Positions 16,881 through 24,528 of a DNA stretch of 35,036 nucleotides are shown here, one piece after another. Each line of letters opens with the position of its first letter. Position 1 is the first letter of the stretch. Source of the stretch: Deltaproteobacteria bacterium (lineage in GTDB: Bacteria; Myxococcota; XYA12-FULL-58-9); NCBI GenBank assembly GCA_016218825.1, contig JACRCV010000031.1:1-35036 (forward strand), in the 5' to 3' direction. Under the pieces are notes generated by a model. The model ran no database searches and was not told the origin of the DNA. It saw only the letters and a program-made list of their open reading frames with translations. The translations under genes and the position numbers were made by a program.

Positions 16881-16918
16881 AAAAACCGCCCCGGATACTC
16901 ACGTATGCGGGGCGGTTT
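16881..16918. terminator. strong bidirectional intrinsic terminator
   Basis: A perfect 11-bp stem (AAACCGCCCCG and CGGGGCGGTTT) encloses an inner 4-bp stem (ATAC and GTAT) with a TCAC loop. It lies just after the kinase stop and before the HU gene's end on the other strand. On the minus strand the stem is followed by a T-rich run (TTTTTCTTT), so it is strongest for HU. On the plus strand only TTT closes the stem. Confidence 0.9.
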
Positions 16919-16992
16919 CGATCCGGTCGCACGCCTCTCGCGAGGCGCGAATCCGGAAAAGACCGGGACCCAGGGGCCCCGGCCTCACTCGA

Positions 16993-17268
16993 CTACAGCG
17001 AGTGCTTCAGGGTCATCGCCGGACGGAAGCCGACGGTCTTCGAGGCCTTGATCTTGATGGCCTCGCCGGTCTGCGGGTTCCGGCCCTTGCGAGCCTTGCG
17101 GTTCCGCACCACGAAGGTGCCGAAGCCGGGGTAAGCGAAGCGGTGCTCTTTCTTGATCGACAGCGCGACGTTGTCGAACATGCCGTCGACGAGATCGCCG
17201 AGCAGCTTCTTGGTCACTTGGCCGTTCCACTTGGTGTAGAGCTTCTCTACCAGCTCAGCCTTCGTCAT
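16993..17268 (-). CDS. hup: HU-family nucleoid DNA-binding protein
   Basis: The 91-residue product is a full-length HU/IHF-type protein. It starts MTKAELVEKLY and has the dimer-forming helices (LLGDLVDGMFDNVALSIKKE), then the FAYPGFGTFVVRNRKARKGRNP DNA-binding arm region, split here by GF and RN turns. It ends with the family pattern FRPAMTLKHSL. It packs and bends DNA as a homodimer. The ATG at 17268 is chosen over an upstream extension because GGAAGAGGG lies just before it and the N-terminus then matches the family exactly. It ends at the bidirectional terminator shared with the kinase gene. Confidence 0.97.
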   Translation of the reverse strand: MTKAELVEKLYTKWNGQVTKKLLGDLVDGMFDNVALSIKKEHRFAYPGFGTFVVRNRKARKGRNPQTGEAIKIKASKTVGFRPAMTLKHSL

Positions 17269-17365
17269 CTTAATCCCTCTTCCTTTTGTTCGGCCCCACG
17301 TCGTGCGCCGAGACCATCCCGGCTCTTCAGTTTGCCAACCGCCAAGGGGCCTGTTTGGTGCACCG

Positions 17366-17394
17366 TGTGTAGCTACTTCAACGAGATCCGTCAA
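17366..17394 (-). promoter_or_regulatory. promoter of the HU gene
   Basis: On the minus strand TTGACG (17389-17394) and TACACA (17366-17371) are 17 bp apart. This predicts a leader of about 90 nt before the ATG at 17268, ending in the ribosome site GGAAGAGGG. Confidence 0.45.
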
Positions 17395-17684
17395 CTACTC
17401 CCTGAGAATAGAAGCCTTTTGGACCACGGCCGGCGGAGCCCGCAAGCAGGCCGTAACCACGATGATTTCAACAAACATCCATGATTTCACGATCTTACGA
17501 TGCACTACATCGCATGCAACGTACCGCTGTCGGCGAAGATCGCGGCGAGAATGGGGCGCTCCTCAGATCCGCTTCAGACGTGGGGTTTGCATTGCACGAC
17601 TCCGCTGTTGCCAGTATTTTCGGCATCCACACGAACACATGCAGCTGTAGTGCTTGGGCCGCAGTGACTTTACAGTGTGTATAT

Positions 17685-17700
17685 CCGCAAGTTATTGCGG
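17685..17700. repeat. perfect inverted repeat CCGCAA-GTTA-TTGCGG
   Basis: A 6-bp perfect dyad with a 4-nt loop in the AT-richer gap upstream of HU. It could be an operator or a small hairpin. The TTGCGG half-site recurs in the next dyad 34 bp on. Confidence 0.55.
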
Positions 17701-17734
17701 CAGAATGACTATATGCGATATGTGTTGTGCATCG

Positions 17735-17749
17735 CATTGCGGTGCAATG
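17735..17749. repeat. perfect inverted repeat CATTGC-GGT-GCAATG
   Basis: A 6-bp perfect dyad with a 3-nt loop. A flanking CGCAT/ATGCG pair lengthens it imperfectly. TGCATTGCA at 17587-17595 is another related palindrome nearby. Confidence 0.5.
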
Positions 17750-17856
17750 GATGCGCGTATTTGTGTCTACCAATGTCTTGTTTTTCGCAGGTGGACCTGT
17801 TTGGAGTGACTCGGCGCCTCTCCGGATCTTGTCAAGGTCTGGAGGCGCGGCCGGTT

Positions 17857-19080
17857 TCAGGAGGCGAGGGCGTTGGGGTTCAGGATCAAGGCGTCCGCCG
17901 CGTCGCCGGTCCTCAGAAGGAGGTCGCCGGCTGGGAGGTCGAGCAGGGCGTCGACCTGGGCGAGCGACGACAGGTGACTGGAGCCTTGGTGGGGTCGGGG
18001 CGTGGCCCAAAGCTCGCCGTCTCTGGTTTCGAGCGTCGCTCGCACCAGCTCGCGGCGGGCGCGATGGGCGCCGAGGTCCTGGGTCAAGCGGACCGGGCGT
18101 CGCGGCCGGTGGATCTTTCGATGGCCGCCGAGCCGGCGGACGGCCAGACGCGCGAACAGCTCGAAGCACACGAAGGCCGAGACCGGGTTGCCGGGCAGGC
18201 CGATGAACGGCGTGTCCAAGAGCGCGCCGAACGCGAGCGGCTTGCCGGGCTTGATCGCCACCTGCCAGAAGTCGATGCGGCCGTGGCGACGGATGACCTC
18301 GCGGACCAGGTCGTGGTCGCCCACCGAGACCCCGCCGGCACTGACGATCAGGTCCGCCGCGCGCGCCGCGGCGAACAGCGCCTGCTCGAGGGCGTCCTCG
18401 CGGTCTGGGCTCGGCGGGAGAACGATCGGGATGCCGCCGGCGTCGGCGACCGCGGCGGCGAGCATCGGGCTGTTGCAGTCGCGGATCTCTCCGGGCGCGA
18501 GCGCCGCGTCGATCTCCTTGAGCTCGTCGCCGGTCGCCAACACCGCCACCCGCGGTCGGCGCACGACCTCGACGACCGCGATCCCCTGGGCCGCGAGCAG
18601 CGCGACGTCGCCGGCGCCGATCTCTTGGCCGCCCTCGAGGACCCGCTCGCCGACGGCGATGTCCTCGCCGGCGCGGCGAACGTCCGCGCCCACTGCGACC
18701 CCGGCCTCGAGGTCGACGTGCGCCGCGGTGCTCCGACAGGCCTCTTGTGGGATCACCGCGTCGGCGCCCATCGGCAGCATGCCGCCGGTGAAGATCCGCA
18801 TCGCTTCGCCCGGCAACAGCATCGTGGAGCTCGGCCGACCGGCGGCGACTGCGCCGTTGAGGCGCAAGCGCACCGGCAGATCGGGACGGGCGGTGGCGGT
18901 ATCGGCGGCTCGCACCGCGAAGCCGTCCATCGCCGAGTTGTCGAACTGCGGCAACGGACATGCGGCGACGCGGTCGCGAACCGCCACCCGGCCGTGCGCT
19001 GCGGCGAGCGCCACGCTCTCCCCGGGGAGCGCCGCGAGCGGCTGCAGGATCCGACTCTGGGCCTCCTCGAGCGCCAGCAT
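17857..19080 (-). CDS. moeA: molybdopterin molybdenumtransferase MoeA
   Basis: This 407-residue enzyme inserts molybdate into adenylylated molybdopterin, the last step of molybdenum cofactor synthesis. Family signatures are DNSAMDGFAV, GGMLPMGADAVI, VLATGDELKE, SAGGVSVGDHDLV, IKPGKPLAFG and GLPGNPVSA, and the length is normal for MoeA. The ATG at 19080 starts 2 nt after the stop of the upstream lipoprotein gene, so the two are probably translated from one message. No other molybdenum cofactor or molybdoenzyme gene lies in the window. The pairing with a repeat lipoprotein is unusual. Confidence 0.96.
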   Translation of the reverse strand: MLALEEAQSRILQPLAALPGESVALAAAHGRVAVRDRVAACPLPQFDNSAMDGFAVRAADTATARPDLPVRLRLNGAVAAGRPSSTMLLPGEAMRIFTGGMLPMGADAVIPQEACRSTAAHVDLEAGVAVGADVRRAGEDIAVGERVLEGGQEIGAGDVALLAAQGIAVVEVVRRPRVAVLATGDELKEIDAALAPGEIRDCNSPMLAAAVADAGGIPIVLPPSPDREDALEQALFAAARAADLIVSAGGVSVGDHDLVREVIRRHGRIDFWQVAIKPGKPLAFGALLDTPFIGLPGNPVSAFVCFELFARLAVRRLGGHRKIHRPRRPVRLTQDLGAHRARRELVRATLETRDGELWATPRPHQGSSHLSSLAQVDALLDLPAGDLLLRTGDAADALILNPNALAS

Positions 19081-19082
19081 CG

Positions 19083-21497
19083 CTACTTCGCGGTGGTCGG
19101 TGCGGCGCCGATGGCTTTTTCGTCGACGCGGCGGCCGTCGTTGTTGAACGCGAAGCGGCGCGCTTTGACCTTGCCTCGGGCGTCGTAGATGAACAGGCGA
19201 CCGGCGGCGCGCTTTTCGACCCGGGTCGGCACGCCTTCGCGGCGTGCCACCTCGGCTTCGTCCCCAACGCAGCCGGCGATGAACTCCGCCAGGGCCTGGT
19301 CGGCGCCCGCCCGGTCGGCGAGCTTGCGGGCGAGCTCGAGGTCCTTGGTGCAGCTGCTCCGGATCCCCGCGAGGTCCACCTCGCCTTTGGCGATCTTCAC
19401 CTTGATCTTCTTGTCGGCGCCCGGCTCGCTCGGCAGCGCCGTGGCGCGCTCGACGCACTCGGTGAAGCCTCCGATCGCGGTCGCCAGGCGAGCGAGCTTG
19501 GCCTTGGTGTCGGCTTCCGTTTGCGCCTTGCCGAGCTCGGCGGTCGCCTCCATCACGCGGTCCCGCAGCTCTTCGAGGCGGACGCGCCAGCCCAACGAGC
19601 CCAAGGTGCTCGCCCGCGCACCCTTCTCGGTCGCGCACACCTCGCGGAGCTTGGCGGCGGTGAGCTTGCCGAGCGCGGTCGTGAACACCGCGTCGGCGTC
19701 GTACCCGGGGTGCTTCTCGGTCTTGTCGAGGTTGTCACGGCAAGCGCTGAGCACCGGCAACAGCGCCTGGGTCGCCTTCAGGGCGTCCTTGCCCGACACC
19801 GCGGCCTTCGTCGCTTCGACGGCGCGGTTCAGCTCGCCGACCATCGTCGTCAAGTCGTCCAACCAGCGCACCCGAAAATCGACCCGCTTGCCGCTCGGGT
19901 CGAAGCCGAAGGTGACGGTGTTGGCCGCCTTACCCTTGTGCGGGCGCTCGTAGATGAAGACCCGGCCGCCCGACACCGGCTCGACCCGGGTCGGGATGCC
20001 CTCGCGCTCTGCGACGCTCACCTCGTCGGCCTTGCAGGTGGCGACGAACTGCGCCAGCTCTTGCGCCGCGACCGCTTTCTTCAGGCTCGCCTCGGCGGCG
20101 CCGGCGCGCTTGCCGCACTCCTTGGCGAGCGCCTGCACCCCGACCTTGCCGAACACCGTCTCCACCAGGAGCCCCTTGTCGGCCCCCGGCTCGCCGCCGA
20201 CCTTGGTGGCGGTCTCGGCGCACTCTTTGAAGCCGCCGAGCACCGCTCGCCAGAGCTCCACCTGCGCGCCTGGATCCTTGCTCGCGCCGGCCTTGTCCAT
20301 CTGCGCCACGGTGGCCTCGAGGCGGACGGCGACCTCGTCGAGCCGCAGCGCCCACTTCAGCCCGGGCTGGAGCTTGGTGTAGCGGGTCTCCTCGGCGGCG
20401 CACGCCTGGCGCAGGCCGCCGGCGTTGAGGTTACCGAGCAGGGTCGCGAAGGTCTGAGCGTCACGCGCCCCGGGGTGCTTGGCAACCGCGTCGAGGCCGG
20501 TCTGACACTGGTGCAGCGCTTGGGCTGCGGCCACCGCGGCCGGCAGCGCGTCGGCGGCGCGCTTCGCGGCTCGGGCCCGCTGCAGCGGCGGCGCGAAGAC
20601 AGCGATCGCGGCGTTGACCCTCTCTTGCCAATCGCGCCAATCTGCCTCGCGGCGGCCTTTGGCGGCGCGATCCGTGCACTGGCGCTTGGTCTCGGCCACC
20701 GTCAGGACGCCGAGCCGGGTTTCGATCAGCCAATCGTCGCGGTAGTCAGGGTCGTGCTCCAGGTCGGCGAGTGCGTTGACGCAGCCGACGAAACCGGCGG
20801 TGACCTTCTGGAACAAGGCGATCGTCTCCTTGGCGCTGCCGGCCGAATGGATGGCCTGGGCCGCGTCGTAGCCGGCCTCGATCGGCTCCGCGGTGGCGGT
20901 GGTGGCCTTCAGCTGCCACTCGGCCTGTCGCCGTCGGGCCTCGACGGCCTGCAGCTTGGGATCGAGAAGGGCGGCGTGGGCGCGGTAGCGCGACTCGTCC
21001 TCGTATTCGCGGCCGTCGGCGCGGAGCTTCGACAGGTTGGCGACGATCTCCTTCAGGGTCTGGACGTCCTCGGCGGTCGGGACGCGCTGCTTGAGCTCTT
21101 GGAACATGCTGACGCCTTGGGCCAAGAGCTGCTGGCCCTTGTGGATCGTGGCGTCGATGGCTTCGTTCCGCCGGCGGATGCGGTCGATCTCGATCTCCCG
21201 ATCGAGCTTGGTGTGCGCCGCCCCCACCTCCTCGGTGAGATCTTCGAAGTCGGGGTGCGAGCGCGTCAGGTCCGAGGCCCGGCTCATCTGCTGGTCGATC
21301 TTGGCGAGCAGGATGATGGCCGCCTCGAACTGCTTGGTCGCCAGCGCCTGGTTGAAATCCCGGAGCTGGCGGGAGATGTTGTTGACGCCGGAGTCCTCGC
21401 CCTCGGCTGCGGGCTTGGGGCCGGCCGACTTGCTGGCGTCGCCCTGGAGGGCGGCACAGCCCGAAATGAGAAGGCAGAGCAAGGTGACGGGGCGCAT
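19083..21497 (-). CDS. large repeat-built lipoprotein, unknown function
   Basis: I do not recognise this 804-residue protein. The ATG at 21497 begins a lipoprotein signal (LLCLLISGC, cysteine near residue 15). A helical, coiled-coil-like region (about 30-230) is rich in charged residues. At least two tandem units of about 215 residues follow (roughly 327-542 and 582-796). Each starts with a C-x3-LD-x4-KHPG pattern, includes GGF(K/T)EC and GEPGADK or SEPGADK, and ends VAxREG(I/V)PTRVE then a G-R-x-FIYxxxxKxK motif. A shorter, degenerate first unit lies near 240-300 (CVNALADLEHDPDY). Regular cysteines in each unit suggest disulfides outside the cytoplasm. It is the first gene of an operon with moeA and has a good promoter just before the start. 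Confidence 0.8.
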   Translation of the reverse strand: MRPVTLLCLLISGCAALQGDASKSAGPKPAAEGEDSGVNNISRQLRDFNQALATKQFEAAIILLAKIDQQMSRASDLTRSHPDFEDLTEEVGAAHTKLDREIEIDRIRRRNEAIDATIHKGQQLLAQGVSMFQELKQRVPTAEDVQTLKEIVANLSKLRADGREYEDESRYRAHAALLDPKLQAVEARRRQAEWQLKATTATAEPIEAGYDAAQAIHSAGSAKETIALFQKVTAGFVGCVNALADLEHDPDYRDDWLIETRLGVLTVAETKRQCTDRAAKGRREADWRDWQERVNAAIAVFAPPLQRARAAKRAADALPAAVAAAQALHQCQTGLDAVAKHPGARDAQTFATLLGNLNAGGLRQACAAEETRYTKLQPGLKWALRLDEVAVRLEATVAQMDKAGASKDPGAQVELWRAVLGGFKECAETATKVGGEPGADKGLLVETVFGKVGVQALAKECGKRAGAAEASLKKAVAAQELAQFVATCKADEVSVAEREGIPTRVEPVSGGRVFIYERPHKGKAANTVTFGFDPSGKRVDFRVRWLDDLTTMVGELNRAVEATKAAVSGKDALKATQALLPVLSACRDNLDKTEKHPGYDADAVFTTALGKLTAAKLREVCATEKGARASTLGSLGWRVRLEELRDRVMEATAELGKAQTEADTKAKLARLATAIGGFTECVERATALPSEPGADKKIKVKIAKGEVDLAGIRSSCTKDLELARKLADRAGADQALAEFIAGCVGDEAEVARREGVPTRVEKRAAGRLFIYDARGKVKARRFAFNNDGRRVDEKAIGAAPTTAK

Positions 21498-21506
21498 GGT
21501 GCGCCT

Positions 21507-21535
21507 GATATATCTGTGACTGGATCCGTTGTCAC
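21507..21535 (-). promoter_or_regulatory. promoter of the lipoprotein-moeA operon, with a dyad
   Basis: On the minus strand GTGACA (21530-21535), 17 bp and TATATC (21507-21512) end 9 nt before the ATG at 21497. A GTGAC/GTCAC dyad (21516-21535) centred on GGATCC covers the -35 and spacer and could be an operator. It lies in the 56-bp gap shared with mutH. Confidence 0.5.
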
Positions 21536-21553
21536 TCGCTCCCGAGGGCAGGC

Positions 21554-22234
21554 GTGCGGTCAAAGCTCGTGCGACAAGACCCGCCGACGACGCTGAAGGA
21601 GCTCGAGGTGCGGGCGGCGGCCCTCGCCGGGCACACGGTGTTGGCGCTGGCGGACGCGCTCGGCGTCGAGGTGCCGCGCGAGTCGCGGCGCGCCAAGGGC
21701 TTCGTCGGCCAGCTGGCGGAGGCGGCGCTGGGGGCGGCCGCGAACGCCGGCGACGGACCGGATTTCCCGGCGCTGCAGGTGGAGCTGAAGACGATCCCGC
21801 TGCTCGCGAGCGGCCGGCCGCGCGAGTCGACGTTCTGCTGCTCGATCCAGATGGCGCGCTCCGATCGCGAGGAGTGGCGGAGCTCCCGCTTGCGCCGCCG
21901 GCTGCAGCAGGTGCTGTGGTTGCCGGTCATCGGCGGTCGCGGCACCGCGGTCGCCCTGCGCCGTTTTGGCCGCGCGACGCTGTGGCGGCCGACCCCGGTT
22001 GAGGAGCAGCTGTTGTGCGCCGATTGGGAGGACCTGATGGGGCGGATCGCGGCGGGTCGGGTCCCCTCGGCGCACCACGGCGTCGCGCTGCAAGTGCGTC
22101 CGAAGGCGCCCACGCGCGACGCTCGGAGCCTCGCGCCGGGGGATGACGGCCCCCGGCTGACGTTGCCGCTCGGGTTCTACCTCCGGGCGTCGTTCACCGC
22201 GACCATCCTCCGAGCGGCGCCGACGTCCGATTGA
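21554..22234 (+). CDS. mutH: MutH-type DNA mismatch repair endonuclease
   Basis: This 226-residue protein matches MutH along its length. The nuclease residues fall at the same numbers as in the E. coli enzyme: Glu56, Asp70, Glu77 and Lys79, in GPDFPALQVELKT. The C-terminal part has EEQLLCADWEDLMGRI, LQVRPKA and LPLGFYLRASFTATIL, all typical. MutH nicks the unmethylated strand at hemimethylated GATC during mismatch repair. It is best known from Gammaproteobacteria with Dam methylation, so its presence here is unusual. No dam, mutS or mutL lies in the window. The start is GTG, with an AGGGCAGG purine stretch just upstream. It diverges from the lipoprotein operon. Confidence 0.93.
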   Translation: MRSKLVRQDPPTTLKELEVRAAALAGHTVLALADALGVEVPRESRRAKGFVGQLAEAALGAAANAGDGPDFPALQVELKTIPLLASGRPRESTFCCSIQMARSDREEWRSSRLRRRLQQVLWLPVIGGRGTAVALRRFGRATLWRPTPVEEQLLCADWEDLMGRIAAGRVPSAHHGVALQVRPKAPTRDARSLAPGDDGPRLTLPLGFYLRASFTATILRAAPTSD

Positions 22235-22296
22235 CCGCGCCGACGTTCTCTGCCGGTCGCTCACCACACCTGCCTACATCAGCGGCCGCTGAATAG

Positions 22297-22325
22297 TTGC
22301 AGTTGTCGATGCCGCTCGGTACCCT
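22297..22325 (+). promoter_or_regulatory. promoter of the PilZ-receiver gene, leaderless
   Basis: TTGCAG (22297-22302), 17 bp and TACCCT (22320-22325) end 7 nt before a GTG at 22333. The -35 overlaps an earlier in-frame TTG codon, which argues against that codon being the start. Confidence 0.45.
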
Positions 22326-22332
22326 GGGGGCT

Positions 22333-23148
22333 GTGGGTGGTCGTCCGGGGGACGAGCCGCCCAAAGGGCGCGACGCGGTGGACCTCGACGATACGCGAGC
22401 CCAGGAAAAGCGCCGCTATGCGCGCTATCCCTACACGCTGTGCGTTCGCTGTCAGCCGGCGCCGCCGGTGAACGCCGACTGGACCGAGAACCTGTCGCTG
22501 GGCGGGGCGTTCGTGCGCACCGACCAGCCGCTTTGCGCCGGGCAGCAGGTCGTCGCGACGGTGTCGTTCCCCGGGCTCCTCGAGCCGATGAACGTCCCGG
22601 CGCGCGTCGCCTGGGTACGGTCGCTGGATGCGATGACCGGCGGTGGGGTCGGCGTCGAGTTCGTCGACAGCCAGCCGGCGGCCCGGCTCAAGAGTCTCTT
22701 GGACGACAGCGGGGCCCCTAACGCCGGCGTCGAGGCCGAGCCGTTTCGGTTGTTGGTCGCCGAGGACAACGCTCGCCTCGCCGCGACCTACGAGCGCCTG
22801 GTGGACCAACTGCCGACGGTGCGCGCCGCCGGGATCTCCGCCCGCTTTGCCACCGACGGTCGCCAAGCCCTCGACCTGATCGAGGCGCAGGGCGTCGACA
22901 TGGTCATCACCGACATCTATATGCCGGTGATGGACGGCTACGAGCTGATTCGGCGGTTGCGCGCCGATCTCGCGACCAGTCGCATCCCGATCATGGTCGT
23001 CACCGGCGGCCGGGGCGACGAGCGCAAGAAGGTCGAGGACCTCGGGGCCGACGCGTTCTCGTTCAAGCCGATGTTCTTCGGTCGCCTCCTCGAGACCATC
23101 GCGCGCCTGGTGCAGTTTCGCCGCCGCGAAGTCAACGTGCTCCAGTAG
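22333..23148 (+). CDS. PilZ domain fused to a response-regulator receiver
   Basis: The 271-residue product has an N-terminal PilZ domain (about 20-120) with RRYARYPY and NLSLGGAFVRT, the two c-di-GMP-binding motifs. A receiver domain (about 140-265) follows, with an acidic pair in LVAEDN, the phospho-acceptor Asp in VITDIYMPVMDG, Thr in MVVTGG and Lys in FSFKPM. No output domain follows, so it probably joins c-di-GMP and phosphorelay inputs and acts on a partner. No histidine kinase is adjacent. The frame is open from TTG 22297 and has an ATG at 22309. The GTG at 22333 is preferred because a promoter-like pair ends 7 nt before it. There is no ribosome site at any of the three. Confidence 0.9.
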   Translation: MGGRPGDEPPKGRDAVDLDDTRAQEKRRYARYPYTLCVRCQPAPPVNADWTENLSLGGAFVRTDQPLCAGQQVVATVSFPGLLEPMNVPARVAWVRSLDAMTGGGVGVEFVDSQPAARLKSLLDDSGAPNAGVEAEPFRLLVAEDNARLAATYERLVDQLPTVRAAGISARFATDGRQALDLIEAQGVDMVITDIYMPVMDGYELIRRLRADLATSRIPIMVVTGGRGDERKKVEDLGADAFSFKPMFFGRLLETIARLVQFRRREVNVLQ

Positions 23149-23166
23149 CGACTGTGATGCCGCCCG

Positions 23167-24408
23167 TCAGGGCTGGACGCCGATGGCGCCGACGATGGCG
23201 CCGAGCCCCGAGCCGGAGCTGGTCTTGCCCAGGTCGACGACCGCGCCGGAGACCAGGAACTGCGCTTGCCGCACGCCGAGGTTCTCGGCGATGAAGACTC
23301 GGCCCTTCAGGCCGCCGGCCGCGATCACGCTGGCCGCGGTCGGCATCTCGGGGGCCGCGCCCTGGTAGCTGAGCTCGCCTGCGAGCGCGAACGGCGTCGC
23401 GGCGTCGGTCGGGTCGTAGCCGTAGGCGACGAGCGCGTCGGCCCCCGCCTCGGCGGTCAACAGCAGGAAGGCGTTGTTGAATGGCGACATCGCGATGGCC
23501 GCGGGGAACTCGTAGAGCAGCGGTGAGAGCGTCTGCGCCAGGCGGAGCTGGTCGCCCACGACCTCGACCGCCGCGACCCGGTGCGGCAGCCCCGACCAGA
23601 TCGAGGCATCGGCGATCAGCGCGTAGCGCCCGTCGGCGGTCACCGCGACGTCCTCGACGAGCTGGTCGTCGTCGGCGAAGACGTCGGCCTGACCGACGAG
23701 CTGGGTGCTCGCCAGCCCCTGCAGCAGATAGGCGTCGGCGCCGGCGGCGGTTCCCAGCACCTCCTTGCCGGCGACCACGAGGTGGTCCCCGGCACCGGGT
23801 ACGAAGATCGCGTCGCCGGGTGTTCGGGCGCCGGCGATCTTGCCGACCTCGTCGAGGCTGCCGTCGCAGGCGATCCGAATCAGATACAGGCCGCCGCCGT
23901 TCTCCGGGGTGTTGCCGTCGACCACCACCAGGGCGCCGCCGTTCGGGGTGACGACGACGCGCTGGGCGTAGAAATCGCCGCGGCCGCTGAAGGCGCTGTG
24001 GATGACCGCCGGGGTGCCGTCGGCCGCCAGGCGGAACACTCCGAGGCTGCCGTCGTCCTGCGCGGCGAAGCCGAGCGCGCCGTCCGGGGTGAAGACGATG
24101 TCGCCGAACGCGATCCGTCCGAGGTTGAAGGTCTTGCCGGTCACCGACAGGTGGCCGGCCTTGGACAGCGCCAGCACTTCGAAGCGCGAGCTCTGGCCGC
24201 CGCCGTCATCGTAGGGGTGAGAGATCACGACGTAGCGCTCGCGGTCCGGGCTCGCCGGGGTGCGCGGGCAGCCGACGTCCTGGTCGCCGCCGGAGGCCCC
24301 GGGGTCGCCGGCTCCCGGCAGCGCCGGGCCGCCGGAGCCGCCGCAGCCTTGCAGGAGAGACATCGTGCCGACGAAGAGGAGACCGAGAGCTCGAAAGCGG
24401 TGCGCCAT
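23167..24408 (-). CDS. beta-propeller-type lipoprotein
   Basis: The 413-residue protein begins with a lipoprotein signal (FRALGLLFVGTMSLLQGC). A Gly-rich linker and about seven repeats follow with a propeller rhythm, for example FGDIVFTPDGALGFAAQDDG, RVVVTPNGGALVVVDG and DVAVTADGRYALIAD. These resemble 6-phosphogluconolactonase-like or YVTN-type propellers, but no catalytic site is evident. It is probably anchored in the outer membrane or periplasm. The ATG at 24408 is chosen over one 18 nt upstream because the lipobox then sits normally and a -10-like hexamer ends 6 nt before it. It diverges from the thrombospondin-repeat lipoprotein, another surface-type protein. Confidence 0.8.
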   Translation of the reverse strand: MAHRFRALGLLFVGTMSLLQGCGGSGGPALPGAGDPGASGGDQDVGCPRTPASPDRERYVVISHPYDDGGGQSSRFEVLALSKAGHLSVTGKTFNLGRIAFGDIVFTPDGALGFAAQDDGSLGVFRLAADGTPAVIHSAFSGRGDFYAQRVVVTPNGGALVVVDGNTPENGGGLYLIRIACDGSLDEVGKIAGARTPGDAIFVPGAGDHLVVAGKEVLGTAAGADAYLLQGLASTQLVGQADVFADDDQLVEDVAVTADGRYALIADASIWSGLPHRVAAVEVVGDQLRLAQTLSPLLYEFPAAIAMSPFNNAFLLLTAEAGADALVAYGYDPTDAATPFALAGELSYQGAAPEMPTAASVIAAGGLKGRVFIAENLGVRQAQFLVSGAVVDLGKTSSGSGLGAIVGAIGVQP

Positions 24409-24414
24409 CAGGAC

Positions 24415-24444
24415 ATGAAACACCATGGAGGCAGAAGTAGGCAA
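24415..24444 (-). promoter_or_regulatory. promoter of the beta-propeller gene, leaderless
   Basis: On the minus strand TTGCCT (24439-24444) and TTTCAT (24415-24420) are 18 bp apart. The -10 ends 6 nt before the ATG at 24408. Confidence 0.4.
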
Positions 24445-24528
24445 CTCGGCGGTCGCGCGCGCCGAAAACGATCACGCTGGGGTGTCGGCTGCACCGGAGC
24501 ACCGATCGCCAGCCGTAGGAGCAGCGGC

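Larger units (their letters stand above)
17395..17856. other. AT-richer intergenic region with dyads, no gene seen
   Basis: With 17269-17394, this makes 588 bp without a credible gene between HU and moeA, both on the minus strand. The part from about 17460 to 17800 is visibly richer in A and T than its surroundings. No tRNA, rRNA, tmRNA or RNase P signature is recognisable, and short open frames here have unlikely composition. It holds several short dyads: CGATG/CATCG around 17499-17513, the two listed separately, and GCGAT/ATCGC around 17714-17735. It may be a regulatory region, an unrecognised small RNA gene or an element remnant. Confidence 0.6.

Noticed and set aside
17460-17760. Possible replication origin with DnaA boxes
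   Set aside because: Only loose 7-of-9 matches to the DnaA box are present (near 17624 and 17683), and no dnaA, dnaN or other origin-linked gene is nearby.
17681-17860. Short plus-strand frame starting near the dyads
   Set aside because: It begins with a Cys-rich, improbable peptide and then runs antisense to moeA; no ribosome site.
23581-24528. Plus-strand in-frame extension of the surface lipoprotein gene by 316 codons
   Set aside because: It is antisense to the beta-propeller gene. The ATG at 24529 has a ribosome site and begins a lipoprotein signal.
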